NCBI GenBank assembly: GCA_031285625.1
Contig: JAITVV010000016.1
Span: 1-43,021, forward strand
From: Prevotella sp.
GTDB taxonomy: Bacteria > Bacteroidota > Bacteroidia > Bacteroidales > Dysgonomonadaceae
Direction: 5' to 3'
DNA length: 43,021 nt
Positions 33,883 to 42,902 of the stretch are shown piece after piece. Under the pieces are notes generated by a model. The model searched no databases and was not told the DNA's origin. It saw only the letters and a list, made by a program, of their open reading frames with translations. The first letter of the stretch is position 1. The number at the start of each line of letters is the position of its first letter. The position numbers were made by a program, and so were the translations under genes.

Positions 33883-33903
33883 TCTTTTTTCCAATAATTA
33901 CTT

Positions 33904-35166
33904 ATGGAATTAAAAAGAGTAGTAGTAACAGGTCTAGGTTCGGTAACCCCTATAGGCAACGACGTCGCTACCACATGGAGCAATGCGCTTAAAGGAGTGA
34001 GTGGGGCTGGACCTATTACTCATTTTGATGCGTCAAAATTCAAAACACAATTCGCTTGCGAGGTTAAAGATTATGACCCGTCCGTATATATGGACAGGAA
34101 AGAAATCCGCAAATGTGACAGATATACATTACTGGCTATAGGTGCGTCAGAAGAAGCCATAAAAGACTCTAAGCTGGACTTGGAGAAAGAAAACTGTGAC
34201 AGAATCGGTGTTATATTTTCAGCAGGTATAGGTGGTATCAAAACTTTTGAAGAAGAAGTGTCGTACTACTTTACACATGAAGATATGGGACCTAAGTTTA
34301 ATCCTTTCTTTATCCCTAAGATGATTTCGGATATAGCAGCAGGGTTAATCTCTATCCGTCATGGCCTTCGTGGTCCTAACTTCGGAACAGTATCTGCCTG
34401 CGCTTCATCTACACACAGCGCTATTACGGCTTTCGACCAGATCCGTCTGGGTAAAGCAGATGTAATGGTTGTAGGAGGTGCCGAGGCTGCTATTACCGCT
34501 TCGGGTGTTGGTGGTTTCAATGCTATGACCGCTTTGTCTACACGCAACGATTCTCCTCAGACAGCATCCCGTCCGTTCAGTCAGAGCCGCGATGGGTTTG
34601 TAATAGGAGAAGGTGCAGCCTGCCTTATTCTCGAAGAACTGGATCATGCATTAGCTCGTGGAGCTAATATATATGCAGAGATTGTAGGAGGAGGTATGTC
34701 TGCTGATGCTTATCACCTGACAGCTTCACATCCTGAAGGACTAGGTGCTAAGTTAGTAATGAGAAATGCTTTGGAGGATGCTCACATGAGTCCGTCAGAA
34801 CTTGATTATGTTAATGTACACGGCACATCAACCCCGGTTGGTGACCCGTCAGAAATTAAAGCAATCAAAGATGTATTCGGTGAACATGCTTATAACTTAA
34901 ATGTCAGCTCTACCAAATCGATGACTGGTCACCTGTTAGGTGCAGCCGGTGCATTGGAAGCAATGTTCTGTGTACTTTCTGTACAGAATGATATAGTTCC
35001 ACCAACCATCAATTTCACAGAAGGAGACGAAGATCCTGAGATTGATTATAAGTTGAACCTTACATTTAACAAGGCTCAGAAAAGAACAGTGAATGCAGCA
35101 CTTTCTAATACATTTGGTTTTGGAGGACATAATGCTTGCGTAATCGTTAAGAAGTTTAAGAAATAA
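33904..35166 (+). CDS. fabF: 3-oxoacyl-[acyl-carrier-protein] synthase II
   Basis: 420 residues, full length. It condenses malonyl-ACP with acyl-ACP during chain elongation. The thiolase-fold catalytic triad is intact: Cys166 (VSACASSTHS), His306 (VHGTSTPVGD) and His343 (MTGHLLGAAGA). The glycine-rich C-terminal motif NTFGFGGHN is present. It lies between acpP and rnc. The rnc start codon follows its stop by five bases. Confidence 0.98.
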   Translation: MELKRVVVTGLGSVTPIGNDVATTWSNALKGVSGAGPITHFDASKFKTQFACEVKDYDPSVYMDRKEIRKCDRYTLLAIGASEEAIKDSKLDLEKENCDRIGVIFSAGIGGIKTFEEEVSYYFTHEDMGPKFNPFFIPKMISDIAAGLISIRHGLRGPNFGTVSACASSTHSAITAFDQIRLGKADVMVVGGAEAAITASGVGGFNAMTALSTRNDSPQTASRPFSQSRDGFVIGEGAACLILEELDHALARGANIYAEIVGGGMSADAYHLTASHPEGLGAKLVMRNALEDAHMSPSELDYVNVHGTSTPVGDPSEIKAIKDVFGEHAYNLNVSSTKSMTGHLLGAAGALEAMFCVLSVQNDIVPPTINFTEGDEDPEIDYKLNLTFNKAQKRTVNAALSNTFGFGGHNACVIVKKFKK

Positions 35167-35171
35167 GTCGC

Positions 35172-36011
35172 GTGCTTAAAAAGATATATCGTAATATAAG
35201 GCTTCTTCCTAAAAGAGGGAAGGAGCCTTATGTATCTTTTTACAAAATATTCGGCTTTTATCCCTACAATATAACATTGTACGAGCAAGCCCTTTTACAC
35301 AAGTCATCCTCAATAAAAATGAAGGACGGGCGGTGGATAAATAATGAGCGGCTCGAATTTCTGGGAGATGCAATATTAGATGCCATAGTAGCCGATATTG
35401 TATTCAAACAGTTTGAGTATAAAAAGGAAGGATTCCTGACTAATATGCGCTCTAAAATAGTACAGCGCGAAACCTTAAACAAGCTGGCACTCGAACTTGG
35501 CATAGACAAGTTGATAAAAACCTCGGCACGCAATACCACACCAAACACGCACATGTATGGGAATGCGCTTGAAGCGCTGATCGGTGCAATCTATCTCGAT
35601 CAGGGATACCGTGTGTCTAAAAGATTTATCTACGAAAGGCTGATACAGGAACACCTGAATATAGATACTGTAGCCGAACAGGAGGCCAATTATAAATCGA
35701 GGCTGATAGAATGGAGCCAGAAACAGAAAATATCAGTTAGCTTCGATCTCGTAGACAGTTTTGTTGACGAAAACAATACCCCTATCTTCAAAACGGCTGT
35801 TGTCATATTGGGAGAACAGGCGGGCCTGGGAACAGGCTATTCTAAAAAAGAGTCGCAACAAAAAGCGGCTAAAGAAGCATTCAACAAACTACAACGGAAC
35901 ACTGCATTCCGCAATCATATATTTGAGCTCAACGAGCAGCAGCAACAGTTGCATAACGAAACCTATACCAATTTGCAGCAGGAAAGGACTTCTACCGAAA
36001 CTGAAGCCTGA
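35172..36011 (+). CDS. rnc: Ribonuclease III
   Basis: 279 residues, longer than the usual 225-250 because of N- and C-terminal extensions. It cleaves double-stranded RNA, including rRNA precursors. The catalytic signature NERLEFLGDAILD is at residues 58-70, with the second acidic cluster in GNALEALIGAIYLDQG (Glu134). A dsRNA-binding domain follows from about 176 (NYKSRLIEWSQKQKI) to 246 (SKKESQQKAAKEAFNKLQ). The tail is Gln/Glu-rich and probably disordered. The only in-frame start near the beginning is GTG at 35172, because the next Met is at residue 50, inside the catalytic domain. It is last in the acpP-fabF-rnc operon. Confidence 0.95.
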   Translation: MLKKIYRNIRLLPKRGKEPYVSFYKIFGFYPYNITLYEQALLHKSSSIKMKDGRWINNERLEFLGDAILDAIVADIVFKQFEYKKEGFLTNMRSKIVQRETLNKLALELGIDKLIKTSARNTTPNTHMYGNALEALIGAIYLDQGYRVSKRFIYERLIQEHLNIDTVAEQEANYKSRLIEWSQKQKISVSFDLVDSFVDENNTPIFKTAVVILGEQAGLGTGYSKKESQQKAAKEAFNKLQRNTAFRNHIFELNEQQQQLHNETYTNLQQERTSTETEA

Positions 36012-36159
36012 TATCCCGGTCACTCTCCATAATTTCTTCTATTGTATTTTACTATTCGTCGGATAGATATCCTCATTTGTCGATTTTGTTTGTCTTTTTT
36101 TCTTAAAGACTGTAATATTACGTTTCAAAGAATGACTTTATTACACAAAACTCTTTTAT

Positions 36160-38109
36160 ATGAAAACAAACAAATTCTTTATTGTATTTTTTATTGCATG
36201 CTTGTTTATGGTATCATGCGATAGTGACGACGATATTGTGAAAGATGATGAAGATGATGATTCGGAAGTAGTCATTGATGAGGATTTTACAACCAATACT
36301 AAAGATACTACCTTTGTAGATGCTGTTACCATTACGTTTTCAGATGATATAATAACAATTACAAATCCTTACGAAAGCGATGGTGTAAGCATTACCCAGA
36401 GTAATGGTAATGTTGTAGTTACCTCCACTAATACAACTACAGAGATTAATTATGTTTTATCCGGAGCCATCAAGAACGGATCATTTAAAATTTACAGCGA
36501 CTATAAGTTTGGTCTGGGGCTTAATGGTGTAAGCATAATCAGCACCGACGGACCTGCCCTGAATGTTCAGTCGGGTAAAAAAGTGACTGTAAGAACAGTG
36601 GGAGGCACATCGAACAGGCTGGTTGACAGCAACAATTATACAGCTTACGGCGATGAAGATATGAAAGCGGCTTTCTTTAGTGAAGGTCAATTGAATTTTG
36701 AAGGGAACGGAAACCTTCTGGTTGTCGGCAGGTATAAACATGCCATTTGCAGTGACGATTATATACGTATAAAAGGCGGTACAATAACTATTGCGGGAGC
36801 TGTAAGTGATGGTATTCACGCCAAAGATTACTTCAGAATGGATAATGGCACATTGGATATAAAGGCCTCGAGTGATGGTATTGATTGCGATGAAGGATAT
36901 ATCCAGATCAATGCCGGTAATATTACCATCAAGAGTGCTGATGATGGTGTCGTAACCTCTTATGAAGACTCTGATACTACAATCGACTCTTCGGTATCCA
37001 TAAATGGAGGGACACTGAATATCACAACCACAGGACAAAAGGCAATGGGGATAAAGAGTGATATAGGTGCCGTTACGGTAAAAGGCGGGACAATAAATAT
37101 TACTACAAAAGGAGAAGCATCCAAAGCCTTCAAAACAGGAGGAGATATGACCATAAGCGGCGGCGACCTTACATTGGTCACTTCGGGTGATGCATTTTAT
37201 GATACCGATGATCAGGATATCTCTTCGGCAGCAGGCATCAAGTGTGATGGAAATCTTATCATCGATAAAGGTACTATCACCATCACCAGTTCGGGAGCCG
37301 GAGGCAAAGGTATCAGTGTAGACGGCGACCTTACCATCAACGATGGAGATATTAATGTATCTACTACCGGAGACCAGTTCAAATACGGATCGGATGATAC
37401 AGCAGCCAAAGCTATAAAAAGTGATGGTAATCTCACCGTCAACGGTGGCAATATCGTAATAAAAACCACAAAAGAAGAAGCTGAAGGCCTGGAGAGTAAA
37501 AAAACGCTGATCATTAATGATGGAACAATAGAAATCGAAGCCTATGATGACTGCATCAATGCATCCGATCATATAGGAATTAACGGTGGAAATATATATT
37601 GCTATAGCGAAACAAATGACGGAATAGACTCTAACGGAACACTAACAGTTACAGGTGGTATTGTTATATCATCCGGAACAACATCTCCTGAAGAAGGTTT
37701 TGATTGTGACCAGAATACATTTAAGATCACAGGTGGTATCCTTATTGGCACAGGTGGAGCAACCAGTAATCCTACGTCCAGTGTAAGTACACAACGCTCT
37801 GTCGTTTATGGTACATCAGGTACAGCCAACCAGCTGCTACATATCGAATCTGCGGATGATACACCTATACTGACGTATAAAATACCCCGTACATATTCAC
37901 AAATGACACTGTTGTTTAGCAGTCCGGATATCAAGGCAAATACCAGTTATACAATATATAACGGAGGCAGCGTATCGGGAGGCAGCGATTTTCATGGATT
38001 GTACACAGGCTCTACATATATAAAAGGTACGTCAGCCACTACTTTCACTCCAAGTTCGATGGTAACTACTATCGGTACCTCTTCGGGAGGCCCTGGCGGA
38101 CGTCCGTAA
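36160..38109 (+). CDS. Surface lipoprotein with beta-helix carbohydrate-binding domain (Cthe_2159-like)
   Basis: 649 residues. The signal peptide ends in FMVSC, and the mature start is [17 protein letters not shown], an acidic lipoprotein export signal pointing to surface display. From about residue 50 the chain consists of many short strands with recurring phrases ([60 protein letters not shown]) of a right-handed beta-helix. The DG(I/V) repeats and acidic ladders fit the calcium-dependent polysaccharide-binding Cthe_2159 family. It has no catalytic motif that I recognise. It is monocistronic with a strong terminator. The 148-base spacer upstream shows no clear promoter. Confidence 0.85.
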   Translation: MKTNKFFIVFFIACLFMVSCDSDDDIVKDDEDDDSEVVIDEDFTTNTKDTTFVDAVTITFSDDIITITNPYESDGVSITQSNGNVVVTSTNTTTEINYVLSGAIKNGSFKIYSDYKFGLGLNGVSIISTDGPALNVQSGKKVTVRTVGGTSNRLVDSNNYTAYGDEDMKAAFFSEGQLNFEGNGNLLVVGRYKHAICSDDYIRIKGGTITIAGAVSDGIHAKDYFRMDNGTLDIKASSDGIDCDEGYIQINAGNITIKSADDGVVTSYEDSDTTIDSSVSINGGTLNITTTGQKAMGIKSDIGAVTVKGGTINITTKGEASKAFKTGGDMTISGGDLTLVTSGDAFYDTDDQDISSAAGIKCDGNLIIDKGTITITSSGAGGKGISVDGDLTINDGDINVSTTGDQFKYGSDDTAAKAIKSDGNLTVNGGNIVIKTTKEEAEGLESKKTLIINDGTIEIEAYDDCINASDHIGINGGNIYCYSETNDGIDSNGTLTVTGGIVISSGTTSPEEGFDCDQNTFKITGGILIGTGGATSNPTSSVSTQRSVVYGTSGTANQLLHIESADDTPILTYKIPRTYSQMTLLFSSPDIKANTSYTIYNGGSVSGGSDFHGLYTGSTYIKGTSATTFTPSSMVTTIGTSSGGPGGRP

Positions 38110-38133
38110 CTTCATCTGACTGATTTGTATGAG

Positions 38134-38175
38134 AGACTATTTCTTAAAAAAAAGAAATAGTTTCTTTTTTATTTT
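38134..38175 (+). terminator. Rho-independent terminator of the beta-helix lipoprotein gene
   Basis: ACTATTTCTT (38136-38145) pairs perfectly with AAGAAATAGT (38152-38161) around A6, followed by TTCTTTTTTATTTT. It lies about 25 bases after the stop. Confidence 0.8.
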
Positions 38176-38264
38176 AAAATAACGATAGCAATCTGTCGCA
38201 ATTATTGCCCAAATGATGAAAATATTGTAAATTGGCGGCTCTTACTTTTTCAATATGTTAATCT

Positions 38265-39224
38265 ATGAGCCGTATAAATGATGGACTGATAAAAGCTTTG
38301 AAAAGCAGAACACCAGGTAAAGGAAATACAGTCAATTTATTAATGGATATTCTCCCAATGGGCAAAGAAGCTGCATACCGAAGATTACGCGGCGAAATAC
38401 CATTTACATTAGAGGAGGCTGCAACCATTAGTGAGAAGTTTAACATATCATTGGATTCTTTATTTGAAAAACCGGGAAATGAGTCGTTTGATTTTAAGTT
38501 ACAAGCTCTTTTCTCGGAAGACCCGTTGCGCGAATATTATAAGATGCTAGATGATATTGTATCAGGTATAGAACTGATTGTGGCTAAAGATCCCAATACG
38601 GTATCCCACAGAGCATACAGATGTTTGCCTACCGAATTTATGTTCAGATACGATTCGCTGACAAAAATATATATTTACATATTGCATTATCAGCTATACT
38701 ATACTAATATGTCTAACAATCAGAAGGATCTGGACATACCTCAGGCAGTGTTTGCTGCACAGCGCAGGGCTGCCGAAGTATTACAGTCTGTAGATACTAT
38801 ATTAATTCTGGATAAACATATCTTTGGTGATTATATCGGGATTGTAAAGTATTTTCTGAATATGGGGCTGATTGACGAACAAGAGGTGATGCAGATCAAA
38901 AGTGAGCTGTTCTTAATGCTCGACGACATGGAGAAATGTGCCTCTTCCGGATATTCTATCCAGGGGAAACCCATGGATATGTACATTTCACAAATATCCT
39001 TCGATGCTACTTATTCGTATATGGAAGGAGCGGGTATAAGGTCTTGTTCAATTACATTATATTGTATCGATCATCTGTCATGCCTTAATCAGAAAGTTAC
39101 AGAAAATCACAGGCTCTGGGTCAAATCCTTAGTCCGGTTTTCTACCCAGATATCAGTTTCGGGCGAACTGCAAAGAAACACATACTTCTCCAAACAACGT
39201 CATCTGGTAGAAACAATGCTATAA
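38265..39224 (+). CDS. HTH-domain transcriptional regulator
   Basis: 319 residues. The N-terminal 65 residues form a helix-turn-helix: GKEAAYRRLRGEIPFTLEEA followed by ATISEKFNISLDSLFE, a Cro/XRE-type arrangement. The rest is an all-helical, signal-peptide-free domain of about 250 residues with many aromatic residues (YIYILHYQLYYTN, YIGIVKYFLNMG). It is probably a ligand- or partner-sensing domain typical of a Bacteroidota regulator family, whose signal is unknown. It lies between the beta-helix lipoprotein and folD but is not co-transcribed with folD. Its target could be the adjacent lipoprotein gene; that is only position-based. Confidence 0.75.
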   Translation: MSRINDGLIKALKSRTPGKGNTVNLLMDILPMGKEAAYRRLRGEIPFTLEEAATISEKFNISLDSLFEKPGNESFDFKLQALFSEDPLREYYKMLDDIVSGIELIVAKDPNTVSHRAYRCLPTEFMFRYDSLTKIYIYILHYQLYYTNMSNNQKDLDIPQAVFAAQRRAAEVLQSVDTILILDKHIFGDYIGIVKYFLNMGLIDEQEVMQIKSELFLMLDDMEKCASSGYSIQGKPMDMYISQISFDATYSYMEGAGIRSCSITLYCIDHLSCLNQKVTENHRLWVKSLVRFSTQISVSGELQRNTYFSKQRHLVETML

Positions 39225-39225
39225 T

Positions 39226-39533
39226 AAGTAGTAAGTTAGAATCATGTGCTCTATTTCTTTCAAAGCAAAAGAAGGGAACCAAAAATATTTTTAGTGCCTC
39301 ACTTCAATGTACGATAGGAATAACGGGAAAGCTGCGGCCTATAGAGGCTCTGCCCCTGCTGGCCTCTGTTTCGCAGGCGGGGTACCCAATCCGTATTTAT
39401 TTTGCTCAGCAGTAGCTGCGGTTTTTGGGTCGCCGAAAAACGAAGCATTGATTTTTGTCACTTTTTATCAAGAAAAAGTTGAAAGAAATAGAATGGATAG
39501 TTTGAACAAATTAAATACTGATTCGCATTAATA
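39226..39533 (-). repeat. MITE-like interspersed element, copy B
   Basis: About 310 bp, opposite orientation to copy A. Shared blocks: GCCTCACTTCAATGTACGA (39296-39314, identical to A when reversed), ACGATAGGAATAACGGGAAA (39311-39330) and GGTCGCCGAAAAACGAAGCA (39428-39447). The end AATACTGATTCGCATTAATA (39514-39533) is identical to the right end of copy A, but here it marks the other end of the element, as expected for terminal inverted repeats. The copy lacks about 140 bp present inside A. A 74-codon frame across it is not convincing. Confidence 0.7.
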
Positions 39534-39559
39534 GGTAAATAGTATTTTTTACTTCTAAC

Positions 39560-40441
39560 TTACTTATATATCTCTTTCTTTCCGGCCAATAGTGTATTCC
39601 TCATCAATGATATTATTGTCATTGGTCCCACACCTCCGGGTACAGGAGTTATATATGAAGCCTTGGGAGCCACCTCATCAAAGGCAACATCGCCTTTCAG
39701 CCTGAATCCCGATTTAGTCTCTGCAGAGGGTACGCGCGTTGTGCCTACGTCTATTACCACGACACCGTCTTTTACCATATCCCCTTTCAGGAATTCGGGA
39801 ACACCCAATGCTGCAATGATAATATCAGCACTCAGACAAACCTCCTTTATATTTGGTGTACGGCTGTGGCAAACGGTAACTGTAGCATCGCCCGGATAAC
39901 CTTTTTGCATCATCAGGTTTGCCACTGGTTTGCCCACTATGTTGCTGCGTCCGAGTACTACGCAATGTTTTCCCTGAGTAGGGATATCATATCTTTTCAG
40001 CAGTTCGAGTATTCCGGCAGGAGTGGCCGAAACAAAGCATGGCAACCCTATCGACATTCGCCCGACATTGATCGGATGAAAACCATCCACATCTTTACGG
40101 TAGTCAATAGCTTCTATCACTTTCTGCTCAGATATATGCTTTGGCAAAGGCAACTGAACTATAAATCCATCTACATCGGCATCCTTATTCAATTTATCGA
40201 CACAGGCAAGCAGTTCCTCTTCACTTACATTCTCTTCGAACCGTATAAGCGAAGACTTGAATCCGACCTCTTCACAAGTGCGGACTTTGCTGGCAACATA
40301 AGTTTCGCTCCCTCCATCGTGACCAACCAGCACGGCGGCCAGATGTGGTGTTTTTCCTCCTGTGGCTTTTATTTGTGCGACCTCTTCTGCTATTTCTTTT
40401 TTCATTTGTGCCGATATGGCCTTTCCGTCGATTAAATGCAT
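39560..40441 (-). CDS. folD: Bifunctional methylenetetrahydrofolate dehydrogenase / methenyltetrahydrofolate cyclohydrolase
   Basis: 293 residues from the ATG at 40441; a longer frame to 40480 lies in the promoter and is rejected. It makes 10-formyl-tetrahydrofolate from 5,10-methylene-tetrahydrofolate, the substrate that purN uses. Catalytic Tyr48 and Lys52 are in [28 protein letters not shown], the NADP-binding [14 protein letters not shown] and the C-terminal [11 protein letters not shown] are all present. It is monocistronic. Its stop lies just beyond copy B of the repeat. Confidence 0.97.
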   Translation of the reverse strand: MHLIDGKAISAQMKKEIAEEVAQIKATGGKTPHLAAVLVGHDGGSETYVASKVRTCEEVGFKSSLIRFEENVSEEELLACVDKLNKDADVDGFIVQLPLPKHISEQKVIEAIDYRKDVDGFHPINVGRMSIGLPCFVSATPAGILELLKRYDIPTQGKHCVVLGRSNIVGKPVANLMMQKGYPGDATVTVCHSRTPNIKEVCLSADIIIAALGVPEFLKGDMVKDGVVVIDVGTTRVPSAETKSGFRLKGDVAFDEVAPKASYITPVPGGVGPMTIISLMRNTLLAGKKEIYK

Positions 40442-40477
40442 ATATACTGCTTTAGATAAGAAATTTATTAGATAGGG

Positions 40478-40485
40478 CAAAGATA
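40478..40485 (-). promoter_or_regulatory. -7 promoter box of folD
   Basis: On the minus strand this reads TATCTTTG, an exact TAnnTTTG match. The ATG at 40441 is 36 bases downstream, which supports that start. Confidence 0.55.
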
Positions 40486-40540
40486 CGAAAATAGGTGTAA
40501 ATAATTAATTGAAAATTCGTATTTGGACTATCCTTATACA

Positions 40541-40587
40541 GAAAAAAAATGGTTTTAAGTAACCATTGTAGATTACTTAAAACCATT
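40541..40587 (-). terminator. Second strong terminator downstream of the tRNA gene
   Basis: AATGGTTTTAAGTAA (40548-40562) and TTACTTAAAACCATT (40573-40587) are perfect reverse complements. On the minus strand a run of eight T residues follows (TTTTTTTTC). It lies 170 bases past the tRNA and directly before the folD promoter. Confidence 0.75.
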
Positions 40588-40705
40588 AAAATGTATTTTG
40601 AATATTCTATTTTGCTGATTATCTATTCTAATCATTACATAATTTCCAGTACAGGCTGTGTAATAATTTCATAGTCATGCTTTGCTAATTGTTTACTCAA
40701 AGATA

Positions 40706-40748
40706 AGTAAAAACAAAAAGACTGACTCCCTAAAAAGAAAATCAGTCT
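40706..40748 (-). terminator. Terminator of tRNA-Arg
   Basis: AGACTGA (40719-40725) and TCAGTCT (40742-40748) form the stem. On the minus strand CTTTTTGTTTTTACT follows. It begins eight bases after the tRNA 3' end. Confidence 0.8.
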
Positions 40749-40756
40749 CAAAATTG

Positions 40757-40828
40757 TGACCCTGGCGGGAATCGAACCCACAGCTAAGGAACCGGAATCC
40801 TTTATTTTATCCATTAAACTACAGGGCC
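40757..40828 (-). tRNA. tRNA-Arg (CCG)
   Basis: 72 bases on the minus strand. The acceptor arm is GGCCCTG pairing with CAGGGTC (one G-U), with discriminator A. The D stem is GTTT/AAAT. The anticodon stem AAGGA/TCCTT encloses loop TTCCGGT with anticodon CCG, which reads CGG. The T arm is GTGGG-TTCGATT-CCCGC. The 3' CCA is not encoded. It is a single gene followed by two terminators. Confidence 0.95.
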
Positions 40829-40912
40829 GTTAGGCGACACAAAAATATAAAATTATTCCCAGCTTTTATCTACAAACCCAAATTATCTTATAATCACTCA
40901 TTCTTAAAAGAA

Positions 40913-40944
40913 GAAGGAGGGATATCTCAGAAAACACCCTCCTT
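40913..40944 (-). terminator. Terminator of the EamA-family transporter gene
   Basis: AAGGAGGG (40914-40921) and CCCTCCTT (40937-40944) form the stem. On the minus strand CTTCTTTTAAG follows. It stands 24 bases past the stop at 40968. Confidence 0.7.
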
Positions 40945-40967
40945 GTAATATTCTATTTATATTCAAC

Positions 40968-41882
40968 TTAATTTACTGTATAAAATGCCCTGATCTTTTT
41001 ATATATAGCTACAATGTTGACTTCAGCCATAAGCATGGCCAATAAGATTAATGTTCCACCGATTATTGTTCTGCCCGTAATTTCTTCGTTCAATAAAACA
41101 TAAGCAAATATGGTTGCAAAAATAGGTTCACACAAGTATGTGAGAGCTATTTTTTCCGCCTCGATATACCTCTGGGCTGCATTCTGGATGCAATACATGT
41201 AAGCAGTAGACAAAGCTCCTACAAATAACAATGCTTTCCAGACATCAGGAGACAGCGGCATAGAAATAGCACCGGCACCTTGTGTAGATATAGTCAGCAC
41301 CCCTGCCAAAACGGCGCAGATAAATAATTGAATAATTACAAACGGGATTGCATCCACCTTTGATTGCCGATCCGTACTTACTCTGCTTACATACAAAACA
41401 TAGGCAGAATAAAATAACGATCCCGTAAATACCATCAGGTCTCCTATCCTAAAGTTAGACAAACCGGACGCCATTGCAATAGTGTACAATCCTGCCAGAG
41501 CCAAAAGACAGGCAACCCACATTTTGGGCTGAATGGATTTTTTCAGGAACAGAAATGCAAATAAAGGAATTAATACAACCTCAATACCTGCAATAAATGA
41601 TGCATTGGACGAACTTGTATATTTAAGACCCACCGTTTGCCAGCATATACCCATAAACAGGAATATTCCGGCTATAGAACCTTTTTTTATTGTTTCATTA
41701 TTTATTTTAGGAACTTGCTTGTGAAATATTAAAGCCAGGATAAAAGCCGCTATCAAGAAACGGTAAAACATGAAAGTGTAAGGGTGGATAGAATCGAATG
41801 CATCTTTGGATAAAGGAAATGAAATTCCCCAAAATGCAGTTCCCAATACTAAGAGAGGCAGGTAAATTTTGCTTTTACTCAT
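40968..41882 (-). CDS. EamA/DMT-superfamily transporter
   Basis: 304 residues with ten predicted membrane helices in two EamA repeats. Repeat one includes LPLLVLGTAFWGISFPLSKD and YTFMFYRFLIAAFILALIF. Repeat two includes VFTGSLFYSAYVLYVSR and YLCEPIFATIFAYVLLNEEI. Family members export or import small metabolites such as amino acids or nucleosides; the substrate cannot be inferred. A basic C-terminal tail (IYKKIRAFYTVN) lies in the cytoplasm. It is monocistronic, between tRNA-Arg and rplT. Confidence 0.92.
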   Translation of the reverse strand: MSKSKIYLPLLVLGTAFWGISFPLSKDAFDSIHPYTFMFYRFLIAAFILALIFHKQVPKINNETIKKGSIAGIFLFMGICWQTVGLKYTSSSNASFIAGIEVVLIPLFAFLFLKKSIQPKMWVACLLALAGLYTIAMASGLSNFRIGDLMVFTGSLFYSAYVLYVSRVSTDRQSKVDAIPFVIIQLFICAVLAGVLTISTQGAGAISMPLSPDVWKALLFVGALSTAYMYCIQNAAQRYIEAEKIALTYLCEPIFATIFAYVLLNEEITGRTIIGGTLILLAMLMAEVNIVAIYKKIRAFYTVN

Positions 41883-42080
41883 CAGTCAAATAATTTAAAA
41901 ATTAATATATCTAAATTATTAGGGTATGCAAAGAACGCTTTACAAAAGGATACTTACACTCCCTATTTTCTTCCCTAATGATGGAATGCAAGTAGCAAAA
42001 TCCTTATCTGAGGCGCAAAATTATATCTTTTTTACAAACTAACAAAATTGGTTGTGAAGAAAAGCTATATAATAGACGAA

Positions 42081-42107
42081 CTCAATAACCTATAGATAGA
42101 TATTGAG
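42081..42107. other. Small inverted repeat in the rplT-EamA spacer
   Basis: CTCAATA (42081-42087) and TATTGAG (42101-42107) are reverse complements. The spacer 41883-42188 contains only this and the rplT terminator; no gene is visible. Confidence 0.3.
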
Positions 42108-42136
42108 CCATATTTTTGATGGAGTAAGTAAAAAAC

Positions 42137-42170
42137 AAAAAAGCAACCTGAATTTTCAGATTGCTTTTTG
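42137..42170 (-). terminator. Terminator of the infC-rpmI-rplT operon
   Basis: AAAAAGCAA-CTGA pairs with TCAG-TTGCTTTTT around 42150. On the minus strand the stem is followed by TTTTTTGTTTTTTAC. It lies about 20 bases after the rplT stop. Confidence 0.8.
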
Positions 42171-42188
42171 TCTGTATCTATAGATATT

Positions 42189-42533
42189 TTATTTTACTTT
42201 ATCTACGATTGCTTTGAACGCTTCCGGATGATTCATTGCAAGGTCTGCAAGAACCTTACGGTTGATCTCTACACCATTTTTGTGAAGAGCTCCCATCAGG
42301 CGAGAGTAAGACATTCCTTCAAGGCGTGCAGCTGCATTGATACGTTGTATCCAAAGTGCACGGAAGTTGCGTTTTTTAGCACGACGGTCACGGAAAGCAT
42401 AGGTAAGACCTTTTTCCCATGTGTTTTTGGCTACTGTCCACACATTTTTACGTGCTCCGTAGTAACCTCTTGTTAGTTTTAATACTTTTTTTCTGCGGTT
42501 GCGCGAAGCAACATGATTGACTGATCTTGGCAT
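42189..42533 (-). CDS. rplT: 50S ribosomal protein L20
   Basis: 114 residues, strongly basic. The N-terminal extension [20 protein letters not shown] is typical and inserts into 23S rRNA. The C-terminal globular part contains [20 protein letters not shown]. It is essential for early 50S assembly and in other bacteria represses its own operon by binding the leader; no such site is proven here. It is the last gene of the infC-rpmI-rplT group, about 100 bases after rpmI. Confidence 0.98.
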   Translation of the reverse strand: MPRSVNHVASRNRRKKVLKLTRGYYGARKNVWTVAKNTWEKGLTYAFRDRRAKKRNFRALWIQRINAAARLEGMSYSRLMGALHKNGVEINRKVLADLAMNHPEAFKAIVDKVK

Positions 42534-42635
42534 ATTTTACATTGTTTTGAATGTTAGCGGTTTTCTGTTTCAAAAACTCTTTGTTGCATACATCCGGTTA
42601 ATAAATCTTTAAAACTTGCTTTAAACGAAATGCAA

Positions 42636-42833
42636 TTATTTCATTCCCAATAATTGTTTAACAGCTTTTTCGTCCACCTTATTCACTGTACCTGTGTGAG
42701 TAAGATTTCTTTTTTGCTTTTTCGTTTTCTTAGTCAGAATGTGACTTTTGAAAGCATGTTTTCTTTTGATTTTTCCTGATCCGGTAAGGCTAAACCTTTT
42801 TTTGGCACCGGAATTAGTCTTCATTTTTGGCAT
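42636..42833 (-). CDS. rpmI: 50S ribosomal protein L35
   Basis: 65 residues, basic, starting [20 protein letters not shown], the canonical family start, followed by [19 protein letters not shown]. It binds the 23S rRNA in the large subunit. It lies between infC and rplT in the conserved order. Confidence 0.98.
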   Translation of the reverse strand: MPKMKTNSGAKKRFSLTGSGKIKRKHAFKSHILTKKTKKQKRNLTHTGTVNKVDEKAVKQLLGMK

Positions 42834-42902
42834 CTCTAAATTGTAATTTTAATTGTATATAATATAGCACACATAATGTGTTTACTGCTTGATGCGGAGA
42901 AA

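Noticed and set aside
36481-37572. 363-codon frame antisense to the beta-helix gene
   Set aside because: It mirrors the repetitive codons of a strong gene on the other strand, and the protein is an unlikely mix of Ile, Tyr, Ser and Cys.
39307-39531. 74-codon frame in copy B
   Set aside because: It lies entirely within the repeat and does not correspond to any frame in copy A.
25431-39533. Simple inversion between repeat copies A and B as the cause of the thrS split
   Set aside because: Flipping the segment would put thrS downstream of rplT on the same strand, not upstream of infC, so it does not restore the usual gene order by itself.
40442-40480. Longer folD start
   Set aside because: The extra codons overlap the -7 box at 40478-40485, and the family normally begins at MHLIDGK-like sequence.
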